Shown here piece by piece: positions 11,905 through 22,871 of a DNA stretch of 64,000 nt. Source of the stretch: Leptobrachium leishanense (Eukaryota > Chordata > Amphibia > Anura > Megophryidae); contig CM019068.1 in assembly GCA_009667805.1 (NCBI GenBank), positions 8,992,182-9,056,181 of the forward strand. The letters run 5' to 3'. The notes beneath the pieces are model-generated. The model was not told the origin of the DNA. It ran no database searches and worked only from the letters and a program-made list of their open reading frames with translations. Both the position numbers and the translations under genes were made by a program. Position 1 is the first letter of the stretch; every line of letters begins with the position of its first letter.

Positions 11905-12430
11905 AGGTGCACATTATCTGCAAGCGGACATTATCTGCAAGTGCACATTATCTGCAAGCGGACATTATCTGCAGGTGCACATTATCTGCAAGCGGACATT
12001 ATCTGCAAGCGGACATTATCTGCAGGCACACATTATCTGCAAGCGGACATTATCTGCAGGAGCACATTATCTGCAGGTGCACATTATCTGCAGGAGCGCA
12101 TTATCTGCAGGAGCGCATTATCTGCAGGTGCACATTATCCGCAGGTGCACTTTATCTGCAGGCACACATTATCTACAGGCGCACATTATCTGCAGATGCA
12201 CTTTATCTGCAGGTTCACATTATCTGCGGGCGCGCATTATCTGCAGGCGCGCATTATCTGCAGATGCGCATTATCTGCGGGCGCGCATTATCTGCTGGCG
12301 CGCATTATCTGCAGGTGCACATTATCTGCAGGAGCACATTATCTGCGGGCGCGCATTATCTGCAGGTGCACATTATCTGCAGGAGCGCATTACCTGTGGG
12401 CACGCATTATCTGCAGGCGCACCTTATCTT
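11905..12430. repeat. 17-bp minisatellite (CTGCAGGTGCACATTAT)
   Basis: About 31 tandem copies of a 17-bp unit with variants AAGCGGACATTATCTGC, AGGCGCGCATTATCTGC and AGGAGCACATTATCTGC. Most units carry a PstI-like CTGCAG. Since 17 is not a multiple of three, the overlapping open frames are by-products. Confidence 0.95.
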
Positions 12431-12439
12431 GATTTTTGA

Positions 12440-13125
12440 TTTTGTTTCGGGCTTTACCAAAGCTGCTGGGTAATGTCAGGTTTCCATAATCCTAGTTTTA
12501 TCACCATATCCGATTTTACCCATTAAAAAAATAAAACAATTATATAATAATAAACATTTACATTTTCTGATATCCGTATTACTCTTATTACTGGGTTGTG
12601 GACACTGGGGGAAGGAATCGCACATGGTCTGATCACTGAATTCAGGGGTTAATATTCACTCCATGGGCTGCGGCACAACCTTAATGCATCCAGACTAAAA
12701 GAATTTAGAATTAATGCACATTATGAAAAGAAGAAAACCTAAGAATTCCAGCGTTAAACAAGCGGCCGGTGACTCGATCATGCAAGAGTTAATGGAGATT
12801 AATGCTTTTGAGCAACCTATAGCCTTGCATTAGGAATCGGTGACGTCCGTGCATGTCTGTTAATTCTTCTTGAAAACCATGCAAAATGAGCATTTCCAAC
12901 TGAAATTCAATTGTGAGTGAGGTCAAATATTTAGTTTTCTCTGAAACGGATTTTAGGAATCCAGACACGGAGAGGTTACAGTGCGCTATTTAATTACATA
13001 AACAATAATTCAGTTTTAAATATCGCAAAAAATATTCAAAAGAGGATTGTTTGATTTTGTGGTTTTAATATTTTTTATATTTTTAATTAGCAGAACAAGA
13101 GCATTAATCCTAACTATTACTCATT
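12440..13125. other. No recognised feature
   Basis: AT-rich DNA with scattered short open frames; nothing supportable was seen. Confidence 0.5.
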
Positions 13126-13239
13126 TTAAAGGGCCAGTAGCACCAAAAATGAAATATCCTTATTGTGTTTATTTGATGTTGCTGATATCTTACATGTGTT
13201 TTGTTTTTCTCTTGTATGTTTAGAAAATATTTTCCTCTC

Positions 13240-15058
13240 TATGTGTCACTGGGTGCATCCATTGTGTGATATTTTCCTCTATATGTGTCTCTGGGTGCAT
13301 CCATTGTGTGATATTTTCCTCTATATGTGTCACTGGGTGCATCCATTGTGTGATATTTTCCTCTATATGTGTCTCTGGGTGCATCCATTGTGTGATATTT
13401 TCCTCTATATGTGTCTCTGGGTGCATCCATTGTGTGATATTTTCCTCTATATGTGTCACTGGGTGCATCCATTGTGTGATATTTTCCTCTATATGTGTCT
13501 CTGGGTGCATTCACTGTGTGATATTTTCCTCTATATGTGTCTCTAGGTGCATCCATTGTGTGATATTTTCCTCTATATGTGTCACTGGGTGCATCCATTG
13601 TGTGATATTTTAATCTATATGTGTCACTGGGTGCATCCATTGTGTGATATTTCCCTCTATATGTGTCACTGGGTGCATCCATTGTGTGACATTTCCTCTA
13701 TATGTGTCACTGGGTGCATCCATTGTGTGATATTTTCCTCTATATGTGTCTCTGGGTGCATCCATTGTGTGATATTTTCCTCTATATGTGTCTCTGGGTG
13801 CATTCACTGTGTGATATTTTCCTCTATATGTGTCTCTAGGTGCATCCATTGTGTGATATTTTCCTCTATATGTGTCACTGGGTGCATCCATTGTGTGATA
13901 TTTTAATCTATATGTGTCACTGGGTGCATCCATTGTGTGATATTTCCCTCTATATGTGTCACTGGGTGCATCCATTGTGTGACATTTCCTCTATATGTGT
14001 CACTGGGTGCATCCATTGTGTGATATTTTCCTCTATATGTGTCTCTGGGTGCATCCATTGTGTGATATTTTCCTCTATATGTGTCACTGGGTGCATCCAT
14101 TGTGTGATATTTTCCTCTATATGTGTCTCTAGGTGCATCCATTGTGTGATATTTTCCTCTATATGTGTCACAGGGTGCATCCATTGTGTGATATTTTCCT
14201 CTATATGTGTCACTGGGTGCATCCATTGTGTGATATTTTCCTCTGTGTCACTGGGTGCATCCATTGTGTGATATTTCCCTCTATATGTGTCACTGGCTGC
14301 ATCCATTGTGTGATATTTTCCTCTGTGTCACTGGGTGCATCCATTGTGTGATATTTCCCTCTATATGTGTCACTGGCTGCATCCATTGTGTGATATTTTC
14401 CTCTGTGTCACTGGGTGCTTCCATTGTGTGATATTTTCCTCTGTGTTACTGGGTGCATCCATTGTGTGACATTTCCTCTATATGTGTCACTGGGCGCATC
14501 CACTGTGTGATATTTTCCTCTATATGTGTCACTGGGTGCATCCATTGTGTGATATTTTCATCTATATGTGTCTCTTGGTGCATCCATTGTGTGATATTTT
14601 CCTCTATATGTGTCACTGGCTGCATCCATTGTGTGATATTTTCCTCTGTGTCACTGGGTGCTTCCATTGTGTGATATTTTCCTCTGTGTTACTGGGTGCA
14701 TCCATTGTGTGACATTTCCTCTATATGTGTCACTGGGTGCATCCATTGTGTGATATTTTCATCTATATGTGTCTCTGGGTGCATCCATTGTGTGATATTT
14801 TCCTCTATATGTGTCACTGGGCGCATCCATTGTGTGATATTTTCATCTATATGTGTCACTGGGTGCATCTATTGTGTGACATTTCCTCTATATGTGTCAC
14901 TGGGCGCATCCACTGTGTGATATTTTCCTCTATATGTGTCACTGGGCGCATCCATTGTGTGATATTTTCCTCTGTGTTACTGGGTGCATCCATTGTGTGA
15001 TATTTTCCTCTAATGTGTCACTGGGCGCATCCATTGTGTGATATTTTCATCTATATGT
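13240..15058. repeat. 42-bp satellite, left block
   Basis: Units read TCCTCTATATGTGTCACTGG, then GTGCATCCATTGTGTGATAT. Variants with TCTCTGGG, AATCTATATG and GACATTTCC recur in register. A block of seven units is repeated with an offset of about 293 bp (13540 and 13835). Right of 14230 shortened units missing TATATG appear. The unit is a multiple of three, so all frames stay open on both strands; these are not genes. Confidence 0.95.
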
Positions 15059-15621
15059 TAGGGATGTGCGTTTCGGGTTTCGGAATTTCGGAATTTTCAC
15101 GAAATTTCCCGATTCGGGTCTTTCGATTCGGCCGAAAATCCGAAATTTTATAGATCCGAAAAAGTCGAATCCGAACAGGTTTCCGAACCGAATCGAAAAT
15201 TTTTCGGAATTTCGAATGGACTTGAAATGTGTCAAATCGAAATCTATTGCTTTGAAACGAGAACAGACTTTCCGAAAAAACGAAAAGTTTACCAAATCGA
15301 AAATTTTTCGGAATTTTCGAATGGACTTGAAATGTGTCAAATCGAAATTTATTTTCCCTCTATTCATGATTTCAGTTCCATTCGGGATTTCGGTACCATT
15401 TCGGTAAGTCTGGACATCGTATATTTAACTAGTATCGGTTATATGGCTGATTCTGTAAATTTTTTTATTGTTTCCAAAGATCCGATCAGAATATTCGTAT
15501 TTTGGTCAGATCCGATTCGTCCGCGGGTCGCGCATGCGCGCGCGCGCACATGTCGTAACTTTATTGAGCCAGTTTTATTGACAACTTTTTGAACAAAATA
15601 TTGTTTTTATTATTCTTGATA

Positions 15622-17541
15622 ATGGCCGCTGCCAGAGAGGAGACCTCGTCTTCATCTTATGATGAAATCGAACCACCTGCACCCAGGAAGAAAGTAAAAC
15701 GGGCCCAAAATATGTCGTTTGAGGAGATGTTGGAGCTGGTCCGCATCTTTGATAGAAAAGATTACGACTGCCGGAACGGACCTTACCGCAGCAAGAATAA
15801 CGCCAGGAAGGATCGTATCCTGGACAAGCTACGCACCACCATTTTGGAGAAGTTTGGGAAGGACCGGACAAAGGACCAGCTACGGAAACGCTGGTCTGAT
15901 TTAAAAGTTCGCGAGGAGGAGCAGCTGAGACGCATCCGCCGCGTCATAGCGAAACGTAAGTGTCATGTTATATTGTAAAGCGCTGATCAAACTGTTGGTG
16001 CTATATAAATCCTGTATAATAATAATAATGTGCTTGCATGTGCTAATGTGCACAGAAATACGTTGATTGATCGAGTCCTTGTTTCATGCAATGTGTATAG
16101 CTTTGTGTTTTCACGACTCGTCATACATGCATTTTTGCCATAACTCTTCTTTTTTGTGATTTTACGTATTCGTGAAAATTGTGATATTTGATGTATGTAG
16201 ATGAAGTTACAATGCTGGATTTCTTTTGGCACTGTGTGTATAGTCTGTAGTGTGCTGGGGGGGGAGGTTGTTGTGATTGAGTGATGCATACGAGATGACC
16301 CGCAGCTTGCCCAATATTGACTCCCACCTGCGCATCAATAAAAATCTCTGCGTCTCTGCTAAGTGATAGGATGGGACATGTAGTTCTTCTGAAAGTGCAT
16401 CCAAACAGAGCTGCGCTCAATACAGCCTCAGCAGCTGCTGCAGCAGTGTCATTGAACGCTTTAGATGCAAATTTCAAAACAAAATGGCGGATTTCTGTTG
16501 TTTCTGCAATATCCACAGTTTTATTCGCAGAAACTGAAAGTGAAACTGAGGCTGAGGCATCTATAAAATAACTAAAAGCAGTCGCACAATGCGCTTTGTA
16601 CGCACACAACACAAATAATAGTTTTTATTGAATAAACGTAATGTTTACTTCTGAAAAAAATATATAAATGAACGGTAATATATGTCTGTGCAGAGGAAAT
16701 AAATAAATATTTTGTGACTTTAGACCTATGAGATGGGAGTAGTGGTGGGTCAAGCTGGTAGTGGGGTAGTGGAGGGGTGTCGCAATACTTTCGGCAATAT
16801 ATTGTATAGATATACCTTTTTTTCCAGTCTGCATTATTTACGTGTTATATTTTTTGGATTTGGCAGAAGACAGGAAGAAGGCCGCCGAATCAGCCCGGGC
16901 AGGGACCAGTGCCCCAGCGGAGGAGGAGGAGGAGCCACGGGCGTCCACCAGCGCTGGTATATACTGTTTTATTTTGCAACGACTTTTGGTCAAAAACAGA
17001 AACATTTTTTGTTTACTGTATTTTAATTTATTTTTTTTATGTATAGCACAAGAGGAGCAGGAGGAGGAAGAGGAGGAGCAGGAGGAGGGCCATGAAGAGA
17101 GGGAGCCGGAGCAGCAGGAGGCCGCCAGTCCAGGTTTTTTTTTTTTTACTGTTGTATTTTGCATCGACTTTTGTTCAAAAATAAATCAGTTTTGTTGTTT
17201 ACTGTATTTTTTATTTCTTTAATTCTTACATATAGCACTGGATATGCAGACGGTGGTGGTGGGGGAGGAGGAGTCGGAGGAGGAGCAGGAGGAGGCCGCC
17301 AGCTCTGGTATATACTACTGTTATATTTTTTCAAGACTTTCAGTCAAAAATAGAAACCTGCTTTACTTACTGTATTTTCCTTCTTTCATTTATTGGATAT
17401 ATCGAAGAAGCCAGACCGAGCAATCAAGAGGCGATTGGCGAACTAAGGCTGGCTGTCAGGACACTCGATGCCATCCAGGAACTGCTGCAGGAACTCCGGG
17501 AACACCTTAATAACACCGCGGACATCCTGGAGCGGCAGTAA
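15622..17541 (+). CDS. MYB/SANT-like DNA-binding protein, five exons, 238 aa (predicted)
   Basis: Exons by splice sites: 15622-15955, 16867-16956, 17047-17133, 17236-17307, 17408-17541. Every intron is GT...AG and phase 1, and the frame stays open from ATG to TAA (717 nt). Residues about 30-105 form a MYB/SANT-like trihelix (SFEEMLELVRIFD, then FGKDRTKDQLRKRWSDLK) of the type found in Harbinger MYB-like proteins and NAIF1-like proteins. It follows a short basic patch (PRKKVKRA). Exons 2-4 encode Glu-rich acidic linker; exon 5 encodes a Leu-rich amphipathic helix (AIQELLQELREHLNN) likely to dimerise. A poly(A)-type AATAAA lies near 17890. Inference: a DNA-binding accessory or regulator of the host element. 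No disabling mutation is seen. Exon choice is predicted, not proven by RNA. Confidence 0.75.
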
Positions 17542-17547
17542 GAGACA

Positions 17548-17785
17548 ATATTCAAGTCAATACGGATGTGCCTCAGCTGCTCCTGCTCGCCTGCTTTGAG
17601 GTCGGACCAGCGTTTTCTGATCTGGTCCTTCGTCCCGTCTTTCCCAAACACCTCCAGGATGGTGGTGCGCGTAGCTTGTCAATGATACGATCCTTCCTAA
17701 AATTATTCTTCCTGCCGTAAGGGCCCTTACTGCAGTCATAATCTTTGTAATCAAAGATGCGGACCAGCTCCAACATCTCCTCAAA
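17548..17785 (-). pseudogene. Inverted second copy of the MYB/SANT exon, truncated
   Basis: The minus strand encodes MLELVRIFDYKDYDC, then KNNFRKDRIIDKLR, then a frame-shifted match to the FGK-DRTKDQ-KRW segment. It is clearly homologous to exon 1 of the plus-strand gene (15718-15940) with many substitutions and at least one indel. It begins only a few bases past the TAA of the plus-strand gene and lacks the ATG-side residues and the splice donor. It therefore looks like a broken partner copy placed tail-to-tail, lying within the likely 3' UTR of the intact gene. Confidence 0.8.
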
Positions 17786-18772
17786 TGCCAGTAATTCTAA
17801 AATGTATGTTTGTTTGTGTTGTTTGTGCCCCTGTTGGGCAGTTTGCCATCCTTGGCATGTTCCCTTCCCTTCCCTTCCCCATTTTGTAAATAAATTTTCT
17901 ATTTTTTCTATATTTTCCTGTTTGTGTGTGTTGCTTTACGTTAATAAGTTAATTATGTATTGCTTGGTTTCCACACTGTTAACCACGTCGATGCGGAGGA
18001 CGCGCTCAGCGCGTCCTCCGCATGGCTGCTGGTATGCGGAGGACGCGCTGAGCGCATCCTCCCTTGGGGTCAGCGTTCGGCCGGGTTCCGGCCGATCGCT
18101 GGCCCCCCCGGTGCGGGCTGACATCCTCGATGTCAGCCCAGCATCCGGAACCGCCGCCGGTGAAATTAGGTGTCATCGGGACAGCGCGATGACACCTAAT
18201 TCAGGCGCCCCCCCGCATGTGCGGAGGAGGCGCCTGAAAGGGAGGGGGGGAGGTCCTTCGGACCTCTCTCCCTCCCGATCGGCGGCGTTGCGGGGGTTAA
18301 CCCAGGCACCAATTGGAAGGGCACAGCCTGCCCTTCCAAATGGTGCCTGGCATTAACCCCTGGGGAGCTGGATCGCGAATCGGCGCTAAAAAGCGCCGGT
18401 TCGTGATCCTTTCCCGGAGCTGGCCGACATCTTGGATGTCGGCCAAGCCTCCGGGAACTCCCCTGAGGACTGGCGTCATCGTGCATAGCACGATGACGCC
18501 AGTCCTAGAGTTAACCCCTAACTGCCACCAACGGTTCCAATGAACTCCCTATCTCCCGATCCGTGGCAGCTAGGGGTTAAAGAGCATGGCCATTCCAACG
18601 ATACCAAACACTACAGTGAAAAAAGTTTTTTTTAAAAAATTAAAAATAAAAATATATTTTAAAAAAAATTATAAAAATTAAATAAACATTTTTTTTTATT
18701 TTTTTTGGTTCGTTAATGCAGCAATATTGTTCCCATTTCAATTATAATGTGAACAATGATGCTGCACTAACG

Positions 18773-19495
18773 AGGTGCTGGGGCAATATCCACGAGGAGC
18801 TGGGGCATGTCCACGAGGAGCTGGGGCATGTCCACGAGGAGCTGGGGCATATCCATGAGGTGCTGGGGCAATATCCATGAGGAGCTGGGGCATGTCCACG
18901 AGGAGCTGGGGCATGTCCACGAGGAGCTGGGGCATATCCATGAGGTGCTGGGGCAATATCCACGAGGAGCTGGGGCATGTCCACGAGGAGCTGGGGCATA
19001 TCCACGAGGAGCTGGGGCATGTCCACGAGGTGCTGGGGCATGTCCACGAGGAGCTGGGGCATATCCACGAGGTGCTGGGGCAATATCCACGAGGAGCTGG
19101 GGCATGTCCACGAGGAGCTGGGGCATGTCCACGAGGTGCTGGGGCATGTCCACGAGGAGCTGGGGCATATCCACGAGGTGCTGGGGCAATATCCACGAGG
19201 AGCTGGGGCATGTCCACGAGGAGCTGGGGCATATCCACGAGGAGCTGGGGCATGTCCACGAGGTGCTGGGGCATGTCCACGAGGAGCTGGGGCATATCCA
19301 GGAGGTGCTGGGGCAATATCCACGAGGAGCTGGGGCATGTCCACGAGGAGCTGGGGCATGTCCACGAGGTGCTGGGGCATGTCCACGAGGAGCTGGGGCA
19401 TATCCATGAGGTGCTGGGGCAATATCCACGAGGAGCTGGGGCATGTCCACGAGGAGCTGGGGCATATCCATGAGGAGCTGGGGCATATCCATGAG
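18773..19495. repeat. Minisatellite GAGGAGCTGGGGCATGTCCAC, block 1
   Basis: Units of about 21 bp built on AGCTGGGGCATATCCACGAG, with GTGCTGGGGCAATATCC variants, arranged in a repeating multi-unit order. The core (ATCC-C/T-ATGAG-GAGCTGGGGCA) is that of the 0.27-4.65 kb array. It begins directly after GATGCTGCACTAAC of the host element. Confidence 0.95.
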
Positions 19496-19875
19496 GATGT
19501 CGGATGTCGGCCAAGCTTCCGGGAACTCCCCCTGAGGACTGGCGTCATCGTGCATAGCACGATGACGCCAGTCCTGGAGTTAACCCCTAGTTGCCACCAA
19601 TGGTGGAGATAGGGGGTTCCAATGAACCCCCTATCTCCCGATCCGTGGCAGCTAGGGGTTAAAGTTTGGTATTGTTGGATCGGCCAGAGCATGGCCGTTC
19701 CAGCGATACCAAACACGAATGTGAAAAAAGTTTTTTTAAAAAAATTAAAAATAAAAATATATTTTTAAAAAAATTATAAAAATTAAATAAACATTTTTTT
19801 TTATTTTTTTTGGTTCGTTAATGCAGCAATATTGTTCCCATTTCAATTATAATGTGAACAATGATGCTGCACTAA

Positions 19876-20600
19876 CGAGGTGCTGGGGCAATATCCACGA
19901 GGAGCTGGGGCATGTCCACGAGGAGCTGGGGCATGTCCACGAGGAGCTGGGGCATATCCATGAGGTGCTGGGGCAATATCCATGAGGAGCTGGGGCATGT
20001 CCACGAGGAGCTGGGGCATGTCCACGAGGAGCTGGGGCATATCCATGAGGTGCTGGGGCAATATCCACGAGGAGCTGGGGCATGTCCACGAGGAGCTGGG
20101 GCATATCCACGAGGAGCTGGGGCATGTCCACGAGGTGCTGGGGCATGTCCATGAGGAGCTGGGGCATATCCACGAGGTGCTGGGGCAATATCCACGAGGA
20201 GCTGGGGCATGTCCACGAGGAGCTGGGGCATGTCCACGAGGTGCTGGGGCATGTCCACGAGGAGCTGGGGCATATCCACGAGGTGCTGGGGCAATATCCA
20301 CGAGGAGCTGGGGCATGTCCACGAGGAGCTGGGGCATATCCACGAGGAGCTGGGGCATGTCCACGAGGTGTGGGGCATGTCCACGAGGAGCTGGGGCATA
20401 TCCAGGAGGTGCTGGGGCAATATCCACGAGGAGCTGGGGCATGTCCACGAGGAGCTGGGGCATGTCCACGAGGTGCTGGGGCATGTCCACGAGGAGCTGG
20501 GGCATATCCATGAGGTGCTGGGGCAATATCCACGAGGAGCTGGGGCATGTCCACGAGGAGCTGGGGCATATCCATGAGGAGCTGGGGCATATCCATGAGG
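19876..20600. repeat. Minisatellite GAGGAGCTGGGGCATGTCCAC, block 2
   Basis: A near-copy of block 1, with the same order of GTGCTGGGG variants and a few changes (one unit reads GAGGTGTGGGGCATG at about 20367; one short deletion). It arose by duplication of the whole segment, not by independent amplification. Confidence 0.95.
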
Positions 20601-21903
20601 ATGTCGGATGTCGGCCAAGCTTCCGGAACTCCCCCTGAGGACTGGCGTCATCGTGCATAGCACGATGACGCCAGTCCTGGAGTTAACCCCTAGTTGCCAC
20701 CAATGGTGGAGATAGGGGGTTCCAATGAACCCCCTATCTCCCGATCCGTGGCAGCTAGGGGTTAAAGTTTGGTATTGTTGGATCGGCCAGAGCATGGCCG
20801 TTCCAGCGATACCAAACACGAATGTGAAAAAAGTTTGTAAAAAAATTAAAAATAAAAAAATATTTAAAAAAATTATAAAAAAAAAAAAACAATTTTTTTT
20901 CTTTTTTTTGGTTTGTTAATGCAGCAATATTGTTCCCATTTCAATTATAATGTGAACAATGATGCTGCACTAACGATTTTTGTATGCGGTGCATTTGTTA
21001 AAAATCGTGTAATTTCCCCCAGAAAAAAATGTAACGAGATCCCATCTCTAATTTTTTTAACAAGCGCACCCCATACAAAATATAACCGCAATTGCTTGCA
21101 TGTTAAAATGTGGAAAAAAAACACTTTACACGTTGTAAATTATTGAAAAATCATATTTTATTGCATTTTTTGTTATAATATACAGACAGGTCATGACGTA
21201 TACATATAATAATGACATATTATGAATCTACCGAGTCTGACGGAAAGAACGATATATAATATGTCTGGGTAATATACTAAAATAAGCTTCAAAACACGTT
21301 TAAACATGATGAGCGAAACCAGTAAAAATGAGCTCAGCACAGAGGCGGGAAATGCCACAGCAGCGAAAGGGTTAATTAAAAAAACACGATAGAATCGCCA
21401 GAATTATCGTATCGACAGAATGAATTATAGGATCCAAAAAAAACCCCAAAAATTTATTATAAAAAATATATAAAGTAGTATTAAAAAAGTAAACCATAGT
21501 AGTTTTCATCAAAACGAATAGAGTTAGACAGCTTTGAAACGAGAACAGACGTTCCGAAAAAACGAAAAGTTCCGAAAAACGAAAAATTGGCGATATACCG
21601 AAAACCATGTACAATTCCGAAAAACGAAAAGTTCCGAAATACGAAAAATGGGCGATATGCCAAAAACCATGTACAATTCCGAAAAACGAAAATTTTCCGA
21701 AATAACGAAAAGTCGATACAGAAACCTAGTAAAGTGACCCGAAAATACGAAAAATGGGCGATATTCCGAAAAATAAATGTACCCGAAAACCGAATCGAAC
21801 CGATCCGAATCGAAACGGAAAGCAGTCGAAACGAGCCGAATCGAAAAGTTTAAAAATTCGAACAATCTAATCGAATCGAAAAAAAAATCGGTGCACATCC
21901 CTA

Positions 21904-22175
21904 CTATATGTGTCACTGGGCGCATCCATTGTGTGATATTTTCCTCTCTATGTGTCACTGGGCGCATCCATTGTGTGATATTTTCCTCAATATGTGTCAC
22001 TGGGCGCATCCATTGTGTGATATTTTCCTCTATATGTGTCACTGGGTGCATCCATTGTGTGATATTTTCCTCTATATGTGTCACTGGGCGCATCCATTGT
22101 GTGATATTTTCCTCTATATGTGTCACTGGGTGCATCCATTGTGTGATATTTTCCTCTATATGTGTCACTGGGTAC
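21904..22175. repeat. 42-bp satellite, right block
   Basis: Six to seven units continuing the array interrupted at 15059. Units here favour GGGCGCATCC. Confidence 0.95.
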
Positions 22176-22871
22176 ATCCATCACTTGCTCCTCACTGTGT
22201 TGCTTTGGTCATAGAATGGGTCAGTCACGACTCACATCATTGTATTGTGTGGGATGTATTCAAAGGACATCACCAGGGGGTAGATTAGAAGTCTTTTAAG
22301 CTCCCTTTCTTATCTCAATCAGCTGCCATCTCTTATCTCAGGTAGCCTGGATATCACAATACACCCCCTGCAGCCTTGTCTAAACATTCCCTCCCCCACC
22401 TGATTAACTGTTAAATACTGTGTATATATGTATAAGAAAAATCAAAGCAGAAAAGTTTAAAAAAATTACACTGTTTTTGGTAAATGTTGCATCATAGGAA
22501 AAAATCCACAAAATGGAAAACGTTAGATAAAATAAACCCTAACTTTCTTTTTCCTTTTACATGCAATTACTTCAAACAAAGGAAAAATACCAGAAGCCTG
22601 TGTTTTATAAAGCAACCCCCTGGAACATTCTGGAAGGGGAGCATGACTGCTGGCCTGGGACGATCAATCAAAGGTATGCAGGGTCATTGGTCAAGAAATT
22701 ATGCTAATGAAGGAGGTCCTATATATGCACAGGTGTGTGATTACCTGTTCCACGTGCTGGTGATTTGAAGAGGCTGCACGTTGTTCTGCACGCTGGTCGC
22801 TGCTTTGTTCCTGCGTTTTCTGGGTCCTGCTGTTGGCGTTGCTCTCTGCTTCTTCCTTGGACGGGCCAGTC

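Larger units (their letters stand above)
18420..20990. repeat. ~1.1-kb tandem segmental duplication
   Basis: The sequence TTAATGCAGCAATATTGTTC occurs near 18715, 19818 and 20917 (offsets about 1103 and 1099). GATGTCGGCCAAGC with the CATCGTGCATAGCACGATG hairpin occurs near 18440, 19505 and 20608. Two full copies including the minisatellite and a third partial copy without it are present. Confidence 0.88.
17983..21371. mobile_element. piggyBac-like element expanded by minisatellite
   Basis: TTAA at 17979-17982 and 21372-21375. The right end AGCAGCGAAAGGG equals the right end of the 54131-55299 copy. The left end begins CCACGTCGATGCGG, close to the CTCTTTCCATGCGG start of that copy, followed by the same GCTCAGCGCG and GGTGCGGGCTGACAT motifs. 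The 54-kb copy is 1.17 kb; this one is 3.39 kb because a minisatellite and a 1.1-kb tandem duplication lie in the middle. No transposase frame is present. Confidence 0.78.
15059..21903. mobile_element. hAT-like element with a MYB/SANT gene (6.8 kb)
   Basis: Ends are TAGGGATGTGC (15059-15069) and GCACATCCCTA (21893-21903). The flanking 8-bp duplication CTATATGT (15051-15058 and 21904-21911) is perfect and matches the satellite it interrupts, so the insertion is certain. The TIR differs by one base from the TAGGGATGAGC family at 5314 and 46169. Both subterminal zones (about 15065-15400 and 21530-21890) are packed with TTCGGAAT/CCGAAAA repeats. It carries a five-exon gene (15622-17541), an inverted SANT fragment (17548-17785) and a nested piggyBac-like element (17983-21371). 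No DDE or hAT transposase frame is visible. Confidence 0.92.
13126..22450 (+). mobile_element. TTAAAGGG-type (Kolobok/T2-like) repeat carrying a 42-bp satellite, copy 1
   Basis: It starts TTAAAGGGCCAGTAG at 13126. The same sequence, inverted, ends at 54130. Flanking sequence on both sides of the satellite is shared by the two copies: GATATCTTACATGTG and CTCTTGTATGTTTAG on the left, and TGCTCCTCACTGTGT, CACATCATTGTATTGTGTGG and GATGTATTCAAAGGACAT on the right, then TTCCCTCC...ATTAACTGTTA to about 22450. The satellite is thus part of a defined dispersed element. The second terminus was not found, so the right boundary is only the limit of homology. It is interrupted by the hAT-like element at 15059-21903. 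Confidence 0.65.

Noticed and set aside
13163..14712. Open frames on both strands encoding CIHCVIFSSICVTG or DAPSDTYRGKYHTM repeats
   Set aside because: The 42-bp unit is a multiple of three and lacks stops, so all these frames are satellite artefacts; the same applies to 52553-54140.
15587..15980. Single-exon reading of the SANT gene continuing past 15955
   Set aside because: The frame runs only a few codons into intron sequence after AAAC-GTAAGT; the spliced model gives a much longer phase-consistent product.
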